From assembly GCF_014905395.1 (NCBI RefSeq), contig NZ_BNDT01000003.1, positions 248,001 through 312,000 of the forward strand: a DNA stretch of 64,000 bases. The letters run 5' to 3'. Under the pieces are notes generated by a model. The model did not search any database, was not told the origin of the DNA, and was given only the letters and a program-made list of their open reading frames with translations. The stretch's first letter is position 1; each line of letters opens with the position of its first letter. A program made the translations under genes and the position numbers. Positions 1 through 8,741 of this stretch are shown here, in pieces. The stretch is from Lactococcus taiwanensis. GTDB taxonomy: Bacteria > Bacillota > Bacilli > Lactobacillales > Streptococcaceae.

Positions 1-881
1 TGGGTCAAAGCAGCAGTTGTGTAGGATTTTGCTAAAGCTTTTGTTTCTGACAAGGCGGAAGAGCTTTGAATAAATTCATAGACTTTGTCGTAGTCCTCTT
101 TTTTTATCAAATCAGTCATCAAAGCTCTATTTTCTTGCAAAGCGAAAAGAACAGGAGCTGAATAAATACCTTGTTTGATGTCTTCGAGGACAGGTTTGCC
201 CAATGTTTCTGCCGAAGCTGCATAATCCAAGTAGTCGTCCATAATTTGAAAGGCGATTCCAATGTTCATTCCAATTTTATAAGCACGATTGGCAAGCATA
301 TTATTTTTAGAAATTAAGGGCCCGACAGAAGCAGAGAGAGCAAAAAGTTCCCCTGTTTTGCCTGAAATATTTTCTATGTAATCATCCAGTGTTTGTTCCA
401 AATCAAAATGTTTATTGAGTTGGCCTAACTCGCCACCTAAAAGTCGCTCGATTGAGCCGATATTTTTTGTCAAGTTAGATAACTCTAATGAATGCTCAGA
501 CATTAACTTAAAAACAGCGATAAAGAGGTAATCCCCCGCATAAACGGCGATTTCTGGCCCATATTTTGCAGAAAGTGTGGCAACCCCACGCCTTGTATCG
601 GCACGATCAATCACGTCGTCATGAACCAAAGTGGCGGTATGTAACATTTCAATGCTGGCTGCTAGAGCCAATTTTTCTTTTTCAGAGAGTTCTGTAAAAC
701 TTGAAAATAAGAGCAAATAAGCAGGACGTAACATTTTGCCTCCCGCATCAAAAATATCAAAAATAGCTGATTTTATTGCTTCATTTTTGATGGTTACATG
801 GCTTTTCATTAATTTTTGAACTTGTGTAAGTTGCTTACCCAGTGCGGGGTAAGCTTTCCAAAAGGTATTTTTTACGTCCAT
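1..881 (-). CDS. dmkB: Polyprenyl (heptaprenyl-type) diphosphate synthase, DmkB-like, 3' end outside window
   Basis: Trans-polyprenyl diphosphate synthase that extends isoprenoid chains from IPP, here probably the side chain of (demethyl)menaquinone. Reading the minus strand from the ATG at 881 gives about 293 residues before the window edge. The first Asp-rich motif DDVID lies near residues 88-92, followed by an Arg-rich stretch (RADTRRG), and the second Asp-rich motif DDYLD lies near residue 213. The C-terminus is cut off by the window. The start overlaps the end of the upstream Gx-transporter gene by 10 bp, so the two are translationally coupled. The symbol rests on this neighbourhood; by sequence alone it could also be called hepT or ispB-like. 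Confidence 0.85.
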   Translation of the reverse strand, partial: MDVKNTFWKAYPALGKQLTQVQKLMKSHVTIKNEAIKSAIFDIFDAGGKMLRPAYLLLFSSFTELSEKEKLALAASIEMLHTATLVHDDVIDRADTRRGVATLSAKYGPEIAVYAGDYLFIAVFKLMSEHSLELSNLTKNIGSIERLLGGELGQLNKHFDLEQTLDDYIENISGKTGELFALSASVGPLISKNNMLANRAYKIGMNIGIAFQIMDDYLDYAASAETLGKPVLEDIKQGIYSAPVLFALQENRALMTDLIKKEDYDKVYEFIQSSSALSETKALAKSYTTAALT

Positions 882-1402
882 TGTTTACTTTCTTTGATAA
901 ATAATTCTTGAATAGGCTTCACACGCGTGATGAGTTGATTTCCTCCAATCCCTACCGCAAATCCTGCCAGCATTCCAAAGAAAGCAAGCCAAGGAAGATA
1001 GAGCATAACGGAAGGGGCTTTAGCTAAAAATGAGGCAACAGCTAATTGCCCAAAATTATGAAAGAAACCACCGACTACAGAAATTCCGATGAGAGAAACG
1101 AGCTTGGGTCCAAATTGTTTCATGGCATACATCGCAAGTAAGGATAAAATCCCCCCAGCAAAAGAATAGAGAAAAACGGAAAAACCCGTGAAAAGGGCAG
1201 TAAGAAGTAATCTCAAAATTTGCATGGTCCATACTTTGCGCCAATTTAAGGTAAAAACAGCAATAATCATTACTAGATTCGCCAAGCCAATCTTAGCACC
1301 GGGAGCAAAAGCAAAAAAAGGCGGTAAAGCACTTTCTACAATCCCCATCACCACAGCAGCTGCGGTTAATAAAGAGACATATACGTATTCTTTTACATTC
1401 AT
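872..1402 (-). CDS. eetB: Gx transporter family membrane protein (EetB-like)
   Basis: 176-residue polytopic membrane protein, about five hydrophobic segments, of the family often labelled heptaprenyl diphosphate synthase component I and resembling ECF S-components. It starts 4 bp inside the end of the NusG-II gene and overlaps the following polyprenyl synthase by 10 bp, so the three form one tight operon. In Listeria and lactobacilli the same neighbours (NusG-domain-II protein, Gx transporter, polyprenyl synthase) belong to the flavin-based extracellular electron transfer locus as EetA, EetB and DmkB. The family assignment is from sequence; the electron-transfer role is inferred from context. 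Confidence 0.75.
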   Translation of the reverse strand: MNVKEYVYVSLLTAAAVVMGIVESALPPFFAFAPGAKIGLANLVMIIAVFTLNWRKVWTMQILRLLLTALFTGFSVFLYSFAGGILSLLAMYAMKQFGPKLVSLIGISVVGGFFHNFGQLAVASFLAKAPSVMLYLPWLAFFGMLAGFAVGIGGNQLITRVKPIQELFIKESKQWT

Positions 1403-1806
1403 GCTGTATAATCCACCTGCTCGTTTGTCTCTCCGCTGATAACCTTGATGACAAGATCATGAGGAAGGCAGACAATCGTTTCTCCGACTTTTGAAATATA
1501 CCCTCGTTTCACATCAATTTGATCTTTGCAACTGGCTTCAATGACGGCGATTTCGCCATCTTTTACACGAATCTTATTGTAATCGCCGTCCTTATCTCGA
1601 TAAGTCCAAGTTTGATTTTTTTTTAAATCAAAAGTGCGAATCACCTGCCCATGAACACGAAGTTGAGCCTCAGCCCCCTTTGATCCACTTGCAAAAAAAT
1701 ATAAGGTTGAAAAAGAAGCCAAAAATAACACGAAAATGATGACAAAATCTAAAGGTTTCGTTTTAATGTTTTTAAAATAAATAATCGTGTTTTTAAGGAA
1801 TTTCAT
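1399..1806 (-). CDS. eetA: NusG domain II-containing membrane-anchored protein (EetA-like)
   Basis: 135-residue protein with one N-terminal hydrophobic anchor (about residues 18-38) and a small extracytoplasmic beta-domain typical of NusG domain II. A longer reading frame begins at 1842, but the ATG at 1806 is preferred: an extended -10 box (TGCTATAAT on the minus strand, 1822-1814) lies only 7 bases upstream, and there is no ribosome binding site for either start. The message may therefore be leaderless. First gene of the eetA-eetB-dmkB operon. Electron-transfer function is inferred from family and context. Confidence 0.7.
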   Translation of the reverse strand: MKFLKNTIIYFKNIKTKPLDFVIIFVLFLASFSTLYFFASGSKGAEAQLRVHGQVIRTFDLKKNQTWTYRDKDGDYNKIRVKDGEIAVIEASCKDQIDVKRGYISKVGETIVCLPHDLVIKVISGETNEQVDYTA

Positions 1807-1813
1807 TATGCCT

Positions 1814-1822
1814 ATTATAGCA
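1814..1822 (-). promoter_or_regulatory. Extended -10 promoter for eetA operon
   Basis: On the minus strand TGCTATAAT matches the extended -10 consensus TGnTATAAT exactly. No good -35 hexamer is visible at 16-18 bp. Seven bases separate the box from the ATG at 1806, so transcription would begin at or next to the start codon. Confidence 0.6.
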
Positions 1823-1853
1823 AAACTGAAGGAAAATTTCACGCAATCAAAAA

Positions 1854-1877
1854 AACGCCTCCATTAAGGAAGGCGTT
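1854..1877 (-). terminator. galU terminator
   Basis: AACGCCT at 1854-1860 pairs with AGGCGTT at 1871-1877. Read on the minus strand the stem is followed by a run of seven T, placing it right after the galU stop codon. Confidence 0.8.
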
Positions 1878-1880
1878 CTT

Positions 1881-2816
1881 TTATTTTTCTATTTTATGAG
1901 GAGTTGAAGCCGCTGCTTTTTCTAATTCTTTTCCTTTTTCAATGAGGTATGCTTTCAAACTTTCACTAATCTGTGGATGCTCAAGTCCGTATTCAATTGT
2001 AGTTTCTACGAATCCAAACTTATCACCCACATCATAACGTTTTCCGGTGAATTCATGCGCAAAAACGCGTTGTGTTTTATTCAAACGTTCAATGGCATCT
2101 GTTAGCTGGATTTCGTTACCAGCACCTGGAGCTTGTGTTTCTAATACATCAAAGATTTCAGGAGTTAAAAGATAGCGTCCAATGATTGCTAAATCAGATG
2201 GAGCTTCTGAAATTTCAGGCTTTTCAACGAAACGTTCTACATTGTAAAGTCCTTTTGAAACCTCACCCTTAGGATCAATAACTCCATATTTGTCCACGTC
2301 TTCGTGAGGTACTTTCATAACAGCGATGGTTGAGGCATGTGTTTTTTCATAATCATTGATCAGCTGTTTAGTTAAAGGAGTACCATTTCCGTTGATGTCC
2401 ATCAGGTCATCACCAAGCATAACGACAAATGGTTCATTGCCAACAAAAGCTTTAGCTTGAAGTACAGCATGTCCGAGTCCTTTAGGATGAGATTGGCGGA
2501 TGAAATGGAGGTTAATATCGGTTGTTTCTTCTACCAGTTTAAGGAGTTCGGTTTTTCCTTTTTCGCGAAGATTTTGTTCCAGTTCAATATTGGAATCGAA
2601 ATGATCTTCAATAGGACGTTTAGCTTTTCCCGTTACAATCAAAATGTCTTCAATCCCTGATTTGAGAGCTTCCTCAACAATAAATTGTATTGTAGGTTTA
2701 TCAACAATTGGTAACATTTCCTTAGCGATTGCTTTCGTGGCTGGGAGGAAACGGGTGCCTAGACCAGCGGCTGGAATGACTGCTTTACGTACTTTTCTAG
2801 CTTTAGTTGGATTCAT
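1881..2816 (-). CDS. galU: UTP--glucose-1-phosphate uridylyltransferase
   Basis: Forms UDP-glucose from UTP and glucose-1-phosphate for polysaccharide, glycolipid and Leloir metabolism; cytosolic. The 311-residue protein has the nucleotidyltransferase signature [13 protein letters not shown] near its N-terminus, followed by [10 protein letters not shown], and normal family length. I take the ATG at 2816, not the earlier in-frame start at 2846, because AAAGGAG lies about 11 bases before it and the protein then starts like other GalU proteins. It lies 33 bp downstream of gpsA on the same strand, probably co-transcribed, as in other lactococci and streptococci. Confidence 0.95.
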   Translation of the reverse strand: MNPTKARKVRKAVIPAAGLGTRFLPATKAIAKEMLPIVDKPTIQFIVEEALKSGIEDILIVTGKAKRPIEDHFDSNIELEQNLREKGKTELLKLVEETTDINLHFIRQSHPKGLGHAVLQAKAFVGNEPFVVMLGDDLMDINGNGTPLTKQLINDYEKTHASTIAVMKVPHEDVDKYGVIDPKGEVSKGLYNVERFVEKPEISEAPSDLAIIGRYLLTPEIFDVLETQAPGAGNEIQLTDAIERLNKTQRVFAHEFTGKRYDVGDKFGFVETTIEYGLEHPQISESLKAYLIEKGKELEKAAASTPHKIEK

Positions 2817-2849
2817 TTGATTTTTATCTCCTTTAAAATATCTCATAAA

Positions 2850-3872
2850 TTAGAGTTGGTTAAACTCATTTTCTTCACGGGCTTCACGGCGCATTAATTC
2901 AAGAATTGCTGTTTTGGCATCAACGTTTTCATAAAGTACGCGATAAATGGTTTCAGTGATTGGCATCTCAATTTTCAGTTGTTGGGCCAGTTCATAGGCA
3001 GCCTTAGTCGTTGAAACACCTTCGATAACCATTCCCATATTACGCTCAATCTCTTCAAGTTTTTCACCGCGTCCTAAAGCATCCCCAGCTCGCCAGTTAC
3101 GTGAATGAATTGATGTTCCAGTAACGATGAGGTCGCCTACACCTGAAAGGCCACTATAGGTCAGCGGTTCCGCACCTAGCGCTACACCTAAACGCGTGAT
3201 TTCAGTTAGTCCACGTGTAATAATGGCAGCCTTCGCGTTATCCCCAAAACCAAGACCATGCAGTGCTCCAGCACCCACGGCAATAATATTTTTAAGCGCA
3301 CCAGCTGTTTCCACACCCACCACATCGGTATTGGTATAGAGGCGGAAATAATCATTACTGAAGAGATTTTGAGCGTACTTAGCTTCAGCATGGTCTTTAG
3401 AGGCGGCAGAAATCAATGTGATATCACGCACAATGGTCTCCTCTGCATGCGAAGGACCAGAAACTACGACAACCTCACCGCGATAAGATGCAGGAATCTC
3501 CTCTTCTAAAATACTGGAAATTCGGGCATGCGTTCCTTGCTCCAAACCCTTAGAAGCATGAAGCAGATGGACTTTATTTTTTAATACTTGTGCGACCTGT
3601 TGAGCGACTAAGCGTGTCACTTTAGTAGGGACAACAAACAATACCGCATCTACGTCAGTTAAGGCTTCTTCTAAATTTTCAAAAGCTTTTATCTTTTCAT
3701 CTAAAACAACATCTTTAAAATAACGTTTATTAGTGTGATGTTCATTGATTTCAGACATTTGTTCCGAGTTGTTACCCCAGATGCGTACTTCATGTCCATT
3801 ATCATTGAGCACCTGCGAAAGGGCAGTACCCCAAGATCCAGGGCCTAATACTGCGATTTTTTGTGGATTCAT
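2850..3872 (-). CDS. gpsA: NAD(P)H-dependent glycerol-3-phosphate dehydrogenase
   Basis: Reduces dihydroxyacetone phosphate to sn-glycerol-3-phosphate, the backbone of phospholipids and lipoteichoic acid. The 340-residue protein opens with the Rossmann motif [24 protein letters not shown] and the later GLSGVGDL are family motifs. The ATG at 3872 follows AAAGGAT at good spacing and is preferred over an upstream in-frame start at 3917. Divergent from the XpaC-like gene; the shared intergenic region contains an inverted repeat (3937-3955). Confidence 0.95.
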   Translation of the reverse strand: MNPQKIAVLGPGSWGTALSQVLNDNGHEVRIWGNNSEQMSEINEHHTNKRYFKDVVLDEKIKAFENLEEALTDVDAVLFVVPTKVTRLVAQQVAQVLKNKVHLLHASKGLEQGTHARISSILEEEIPASYRGEVVVVSGPSHAEETIVRDITLISAASKDHAEAKYAQNLFSNDYFRLYTNTDVVGVETAGALKNIIAVGAGALHGLGFGDNAKAAIITRGLTEITRLGVALGAEPLTYSGLSGVGDLIVTGTSIHSRNWRAGDALGRGEKLEEIERNMGMVIEGVSTTKAAYELAQQLKIEMPITETIYRVLYENVDAKTAILELMRREAREENEFNQL

Positions 3873-3936
3873 TGAATGATCCTTTCTTTCGTTTTGGTTT
3901 CCTTTACATTTTAACATAAGGGAGATTAAAAATCAG

Positions 3937-3955
3937 CCCTAAGTATGATTTAGGG
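3937..3955. promoter_or_regulatory. Inverted repeat in gpsA/xpaC-like divergent region
   Basis: CCCTAA-N7-TTAGGG is a perfect 6-bp inverted repeat ending 14 bases before the -10 box TGATAAAAT (3967-3975) that faces the XpaC-like gene, so it overlaps the expected -35 position. It looks like an operator; no regulator is identified. Confidence 0.4.
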
Positions 3956-4062
3956 TTTAAATATTATGATAAAATAGAGATATAGCGATAAGGGCTATTT
4001 CTTAGAAATGAATTAGAAAATTAGAAACTTGTGATTACAGGACACAAGCAGGAGGGAAAAAT

Positions 4063-4686
4063 ATGTTAGTCAATTTATCTATGTACCATCACGGAATGAT
4101 GACAGGGGGTGATCATTGGGGGATTGTGAACATGATTTTTGGTTTAGTCCTCTTTTTCTTGGTGATTAAAATGATAATTGGAATTGGGTTTATGCAAAAA
4201 AATAAACGAGACGATAAAGGAAGCTATAAAGATAAGACGATGAATTTAAAAGGAAATATCGAGCGTTACCATGAAGCAGGACTTTCTGATAGTGATATAA
4301 AGATTTTCCGTGAAAATTTAGCAGAAGCAAAAGACAGTATTGAAACATGGGAAGCTAAAATTAAAAAAGATGATGATTTACAAGTCGTAGAATCTGTGAC
4401 AGGTGGGCTAGATGCAAGTAAACAAACTTTTAAATATATCGTTCAACATCCTCAAGAATTGACAAAGCAAAATGATTTTCTCTATAAAGATTTGCCTAAT
4501 ATGGTCAAGTTAACAGAAAAATATCTTGATATGAAAAAGCAAGCAGTCCGCACAGAAGAAATCAAACGAGATTTGGATGAAACTTTGCTTTTGATTAAGA
4601 CTTTGTCGCATTCCATTTCCAAGAACTACCATGAAATTTTGATGGATGACGTCAATGTCATTAAACAACAAGTTGATTTTGACTGA
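4063..4686 (+). CDS. XpaC-like family membrane protein (5-bromo-4-chloroindolyl phosphate hydrolysis family)
   Basis: 207-residue protein with an N-terminal Met/His-rich segment, one membrane helix (about residues 20-42, then KKNKRDDK) and a long helical cytoplasmic domain typical of XpaC-like proteins. The family name comes from a Bacillus phenotype and says little about mechanism. AGGAGGG lies just before the ATG. It is followed by a TelA-family gene, a pairing common in Firmicutes and linked to envelope stress or toxic anion resistance. The roughly 80-base 5' leader contains short hairpins such as CTTGTG/CACAAG. Confidence 0.75.
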   Translation: MLVNLSMYHHGMMTGGDHWGIVNMIFGLVLFFLVIKMIIGIGFMQKNKRDDKGSYKDKTMNLKGNIERYHEAGLSDSDIKIFRENLAEAKDSIETWEAKIKKDDDLQVVESVTGGLDASKQTFKYIVQHPQELTKQNDFLYKDLPNMVKLTEKYLDMKKQAVRTEEIKRDLDETLLLIKTLSHSISKNYHEILMDDVNVIKQQVDFD

Positions 4687-4732
4687 TGACATTATGTGAG
4701 CGTCTTGAAGCTTTTCATAATTTATAGGACAG

Positions 4733-4754
4733 TTACTGACAGCGCAGTCAGTAA
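4733..4754. repeat. ACTGAC-N6-GTCAGT palindrome, copy 1
   Basis: TTACTGAC (4733-4740), AGCGCA, GTCAGTAA (4747-4754): perfect 8-bp arms with a 6-base spacer, between the XpaC-like and TelA genes. No T-run follows, so it is not a classical terminator. Confidence 0.8.
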
Positions 4755-4770
4755 TAGTTACAACTCTGAT

Positions 4771-4794
4771 ATTCCTGTCATTTCTGACAGGAAT
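4771..4794. repeat. CCTGTCA-N4-TGACAGG hairpin, copy 1
   Basis: ATTCCTGTCA and TGACAGGAAT form a perfect 10-bp stem with a TTTC loop, 16 bases after the first palindrome. The core reappears between pyk and ldh (10271-10290). Confidence 0.7.
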
Positions 4795-4833
4795 AATTTA
4801 TAATAGAACTAAATTAAGAAGTAAAGGAATAAT

Positions 4834-6006
4834 ATGATGGAAAATCCAATATTAGATGATTTGATGAAAGGTGATCAGGTCATCAAAGAGGCTGACCAAC
4901 TTGATGAGCAGCAAAAAACAGAAATTGTCGAAATGCATAAAAATGCCTCTTTAGCCGCAGTGGATGCTTTATCTCCTGAGGAGTTAGAGAAAGCTAAAGA
5001 ACTTTCAAAACAGCTTGATGAAAACAGCGCACAATCTGTGATCAGCTATGGTGCGACTGCTCAAGATAAAATCTCTGCATTTTCTCAGAGTGTGCTTAAT
5101 AAAGTGCAAGCTCAGGATTTGGGAGAAGTAGGGACCTCTCTCACTGATTTAATGTTTAATCTGCAACAAGCTAACCCCAATGAACTTGTTGCGGAAAACA
5201 AGGGCTTATTTACCAAGATGTTTGGTAAAGTTAAAAAATCGATTTTTGAGGTTACTCAAAAATATCAAAAAATCGGTGCAGGAATTGATAAAATTTCTGC
5301 TAAGTTGAATAATGAGCAACAAGGTTTGCTACAAGATAATGAAACTTTAGACAAATTATATGATGAAAACCTTAATTATTTTAAAGCCTTGAACGTATAT
5401 ATAGCTGGTGCAGAATTAAAGATTCAAGAATTAGATCAAGAAGTATTACCACAAGCTAGAAAAGAAGCACAAAGCTCGACAGACAACGCGATTATGGTGC
5501 AAAAAGTCAATGATTTAGAGTCTTACAAAAATCGCTTAGAAAAACGGGCACACGATTTGAAATTAGCACGTCAGTTAACGATTCAACAAGCACCACAGAT
5601 ACGTTTGATTCAAAACACTAATCAGGAATTGGCCGAAAAAATTCAGACTTCTATCAATACAGCGATTCCCCTTTGGAAAAATCAGGTTGCTATTGCACTC
5701 ACCCTCTTAAAACAAAAAGATGCGCTGACCAGTCAACGCATTGTGTCTGAAACAACTAACGATTTATTACGTAAGAATTCGGAAATGCTAAAAAATTCAA
5801 CCATTGAGGCGGCGATTGAAAATGAACGTGGACTGGTGGATGTTGAAACGCTCAAGTTAACTCAACAAAACCTTGTCGATACCATTCAAGAAACTTTGCG
5901 TATTCAAGCAGATGGTCGCCAAAAACGTCAACAAGGCGAACTTGAACTTTCCAAGATGGAAGAAGAAATTAAAGAAAAACTTTTGCAGCTTTCTAATAAG
6001 CAATAA
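4834..6006 (+). CDS. TelA-family toxic anion resistance protein
   Basis: 390-residue, almost wholly alpha-helical cytosolic protein of the TelA family, with extensive coiled-coil-like Glu/Lys/Gln patterning and no membrane segment. Normal length for the family. Members affect tolerance to tellurite and some envelope-active compounds, but the molecular function is unknown. It sits 147 bp behind the XpaC-like gene and ends in a palindromic terminator. Both flanks carry ACTGAC-N6-GTCAGT elements. Confidence 0.85.
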   Translation: MMENPILDDLMKGDQVIKEADQLDEQQKTEIVEMHKNASLAAVDALSPEELEKAKELSKQLDENSAQSVISYGATAQDKISAFSQSVLNKVQAQDLGEVGTSLTDLMFNLQQANPNELVAENKGLFTKMFGKVKKSIFEVTQKYQKIGAGIDKISAKLNNEQQGLLQDNETLDKLYDENLNYFKALNVYIAGAELKIQELDQEVLPQARKEAQSSTDNAIMVQKVNDLESYKNRLEKRAHDLKLARQLTIQQAPQIRLIQNTNQELAEKIQTSINTAIPLWKNQVAIALTLLKQKDALTSQRIVSETTNDLLRKNSEMLKNSTIEAAIENERGLVDVETLKLTQQNLVDTIQETLRIQADGRQKRQQGELELSKMEEEIKEKLLQLSNKQ

Positions 6007-6009
6007 AAG

Positions 6010-6035
6010 ATTTACTGACAGCTCTGTCAGTAAAT
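6010..6035. repeat. ACTGAC-N6-GTCAGT palindrome, copy 2, acting as telA terminator
   Basis: ATTTACTGACAG (6010-6021) and CTGTCAGTAAAT (6024-6035) form a perfect 12-bp stem, followed by a T-run. It begins 4 bases after the telA stop and is a convincing intrinsic terminator as well as a copy of the dispersed repeat. Confidence 0.85.
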
Positions 6036-6073
6036 TTTTTTAATTACTTTATAAAATTGGTCTATACTGTTTG

Positions 6074-6102
6074 TTGACAAAAGCGTGAAAGGGTGCTAAA
6101 AT
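6074..6102 (+). promoter_or_regulatory. Promoter of nagA
   Basis: TTGACA (6074-6079), a 17-bp spacer and TAAAAT (6097-6102) preceded by TG (extended -10). The predicted start lies about 20 bases before the nagA ATG. No clear cre site is seen. Confidence 0.75.
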
Positions 6103-6128
6103 TAAAGAAAATAGAAATAGGAGATACT

Positions 6129-7277
6129 ATGACTTATTACATTAAAGCGGATCAATTTTTCTATCCTTATGAAACTAAAAAAGGTGGATACCTTGAAATC
6201 TCTGATGGAAAATTTGGAGAATGGACAGAAGAAGTACCTACTTCGGCCGACATTTTGGATTACACGGGCAAATCAATCGCGCCAGGACTTGTTGAAACAC
6301 ACATTCATGGTTTTGGTGGAGCTGACGCACAAGATGCACAAGTAGAAGGAATCATGGGGACCATGTCAGAAGGACTCCTTTCTGCGGGTGTTACTTCGTT
6401 TCTACCAAGTCCTTTGACAGATGATCATGAAGGCCTTAAAGAAGTATGTACAGTTGTAGGGGAACATTACAAAGAAGCACGCGGAGCTAAAATCCGTGGG
6501 ATTTTCTTTGAAGGACCTTTCTTTACAGAAGAGCACAAAGGTGCGCAAAACCCTAAATACATGCGTGATGCTAAAATGTGGGAGTTAGAAGACTGGCAAG
6601 AAGCAGCTCATGGAATGCTCAAAAAAATTGGACTTGCTCCAGAGCGTGCTGGTTCAGAAGAATTTATCCGTAAAGCAACAGAAGCCGGTGTCGTTGTAGC
6701 ACTTGGTCATTCGAATGCGACCTATAAGCAAGCAGTGGCTGGTGTACAAGCAGGCGCAACAATGTGGGTTCACACATTTAATGGAATGTCTGGGATGACC
6801 CATAAAGAACCAGGAATGGTAGGAGCAATCCTCAACACGCCAAATACTTATGCCGAATTAATCTGTGATGGTCACCACGTGCGCCCAGAGGCTGCGGAAA
6901 TTGTTGTCAAGATGAAAGGGGCAGACCATGTCGTTTTAATCACTGACTCGATGCGTGCTGCTGGTTTGCCAGATGGTCCATATATGCTTGGTGAATACGA
7001 AGTAGAAGTACGAGATGGTGCGGCTTGGCTTCCGACGGGTCGTCCTGCTGCCTCTATTCTAACTCTTAAAACTGCAGTAAAAAATGTCGTAGATTGGGGC
7101 ATCGCTACCCCGGCAGAAGCTGTAATGATGGGTTCACTTACCCCAGCGAAATCCGTTCATATTGATGATGTCTGCGGTCAAATAAAACCAGGCCTAGATG
7201 CAGATTTCATTGTATTGGACGATCATTTAGAACTTGTGGCGACCTATCTTGATGGTGAAAAACGTTATGAAGCTTAA
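6129..7277 (+). CDS. nagA: N-acetylglucosamine-6-phosphate deacetylase
   Basis: Deacetylates GlcNAc-6-phosphate to glucosamine-6-phosphate in amino sugar use and cell-wall recycling. 382 residues, amidohydrolase fold: metal-site HIHG near residue 59, ALGHSNATY in the middle, and the catalytic Asp segment LITDSMRAAG. The ATG at 6129 follows AGGAG; an in-frame start at 6093 lies inside the promoter and is rejected. Single-gene unit with its own promoter and a strong terminator. The nanE start at the right window edge belongs to a related amino-sugar pathway but is not linked to it. Confidence 0.95.
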   Translation: MTYYIKADQFFYPYETKKGGYLEISDGKFGEWTEEVPTSADILDYTGKSIAPGLVETHIHGFGGADAQDAQVEGIMGTMSEGLLSAGVTSFLPSPLTDDHEGLKEVCTVVGEHYKEARGAKIRGIFFEGPFFTEEHKGAQNPKYMRDAKMWELEDWQEAAHGMLKKIGLAPERAGSEEFIRKATEAGVVVALGHSNATYKQAVAGVQAGATMWVHTFNGMSGMTHKEPGMVGAILNTPNTYAELICDGHHVRPEAAEIVVKMKGADHVVLITDSMRAAGLPDGPYMLGEYEVEVRDGAAWLPTGRPAASILTLKTAVKNVVDWGIATPAEAVMMGSLTPAKSVHIDDVCGQIKPGLDADFIVLDDHLELVATYLDGEKRYEA

Positions 7278-7317
7278 ATAAAATTCTACCTTATAAAAAA
7301 AGCCTTCAAGGACTGAT

Positions 7318-7355
7318 AAAGACAAACAAAACTCCGAAAATTGTTTGTCTTTTTT
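7318..7355 (+). terminator. nagA terminator
   Basis: AAAGACAAACA (7318-7328) pairs with TGTTTGTCTTT (7342-7352) in an 11-bp stem continued by a T-run. Confidence 0.85.
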
Positions 7356-7473
7356 GTTAGAATAAAGAAAGATACTATGAAAATTAAATAAAAAAGCTCG
7401 CAATTTATCGAACAATTTCGGCTCAAAACTTAGGAAAACCTTTGCAAAATAAGGAGCGAATATTTTTTTGTAA

Positions 7474-7490
7474 TGTAAACGGTTTATGCA
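7474..7490 (+). promoter_or_regulatory. Catabolite responsive element (cre) of the las operon
   Basis: TGTAAACGGTTTATGCA matches the CcpA cre pattern around the central CG. It lies upstream of the las -10 box, as expected for the CcpA-activated las operon of lactococci. Confidence 0.7.
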
Positions 7491-7519
7491 GTTTTTTACA
7501 AGATTTTTTTATAAATACG

Positions 7520-7528
7520 TGATATAAT
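7520..7528 (+). promoter_or_regulatory. las operon promoter (extended -10)
   Basis: TGATATAAT is a perfect extended -10. The best -35 candidate, TTTACA at 7495-7500, is 22 bp away and so too far; activation through the upstream cre could compensate. The predicted start gives a leader of about 90 bases. Confidence 0.65.
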
Positions 7529-7547
7529 GAACTAGACAACAAAGGAG

Positions 7548-8650
<1,103 letters not shown>

Positions 8651-8741
8651 TGTTACTGCACTCTGTTTCTAGTTAAGTGTTATTGTACGCATAATTAGAG
8701 ATAGAGATATAATTAATCAAATTATAGGAGAAAAACACAAA

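Noticed and set aside
7495-7528. TTTACA as las -35 box
   Set aside because: The spacer to TATAAT would be 22 bp; the extended -10 plus cre explains the promoter better.
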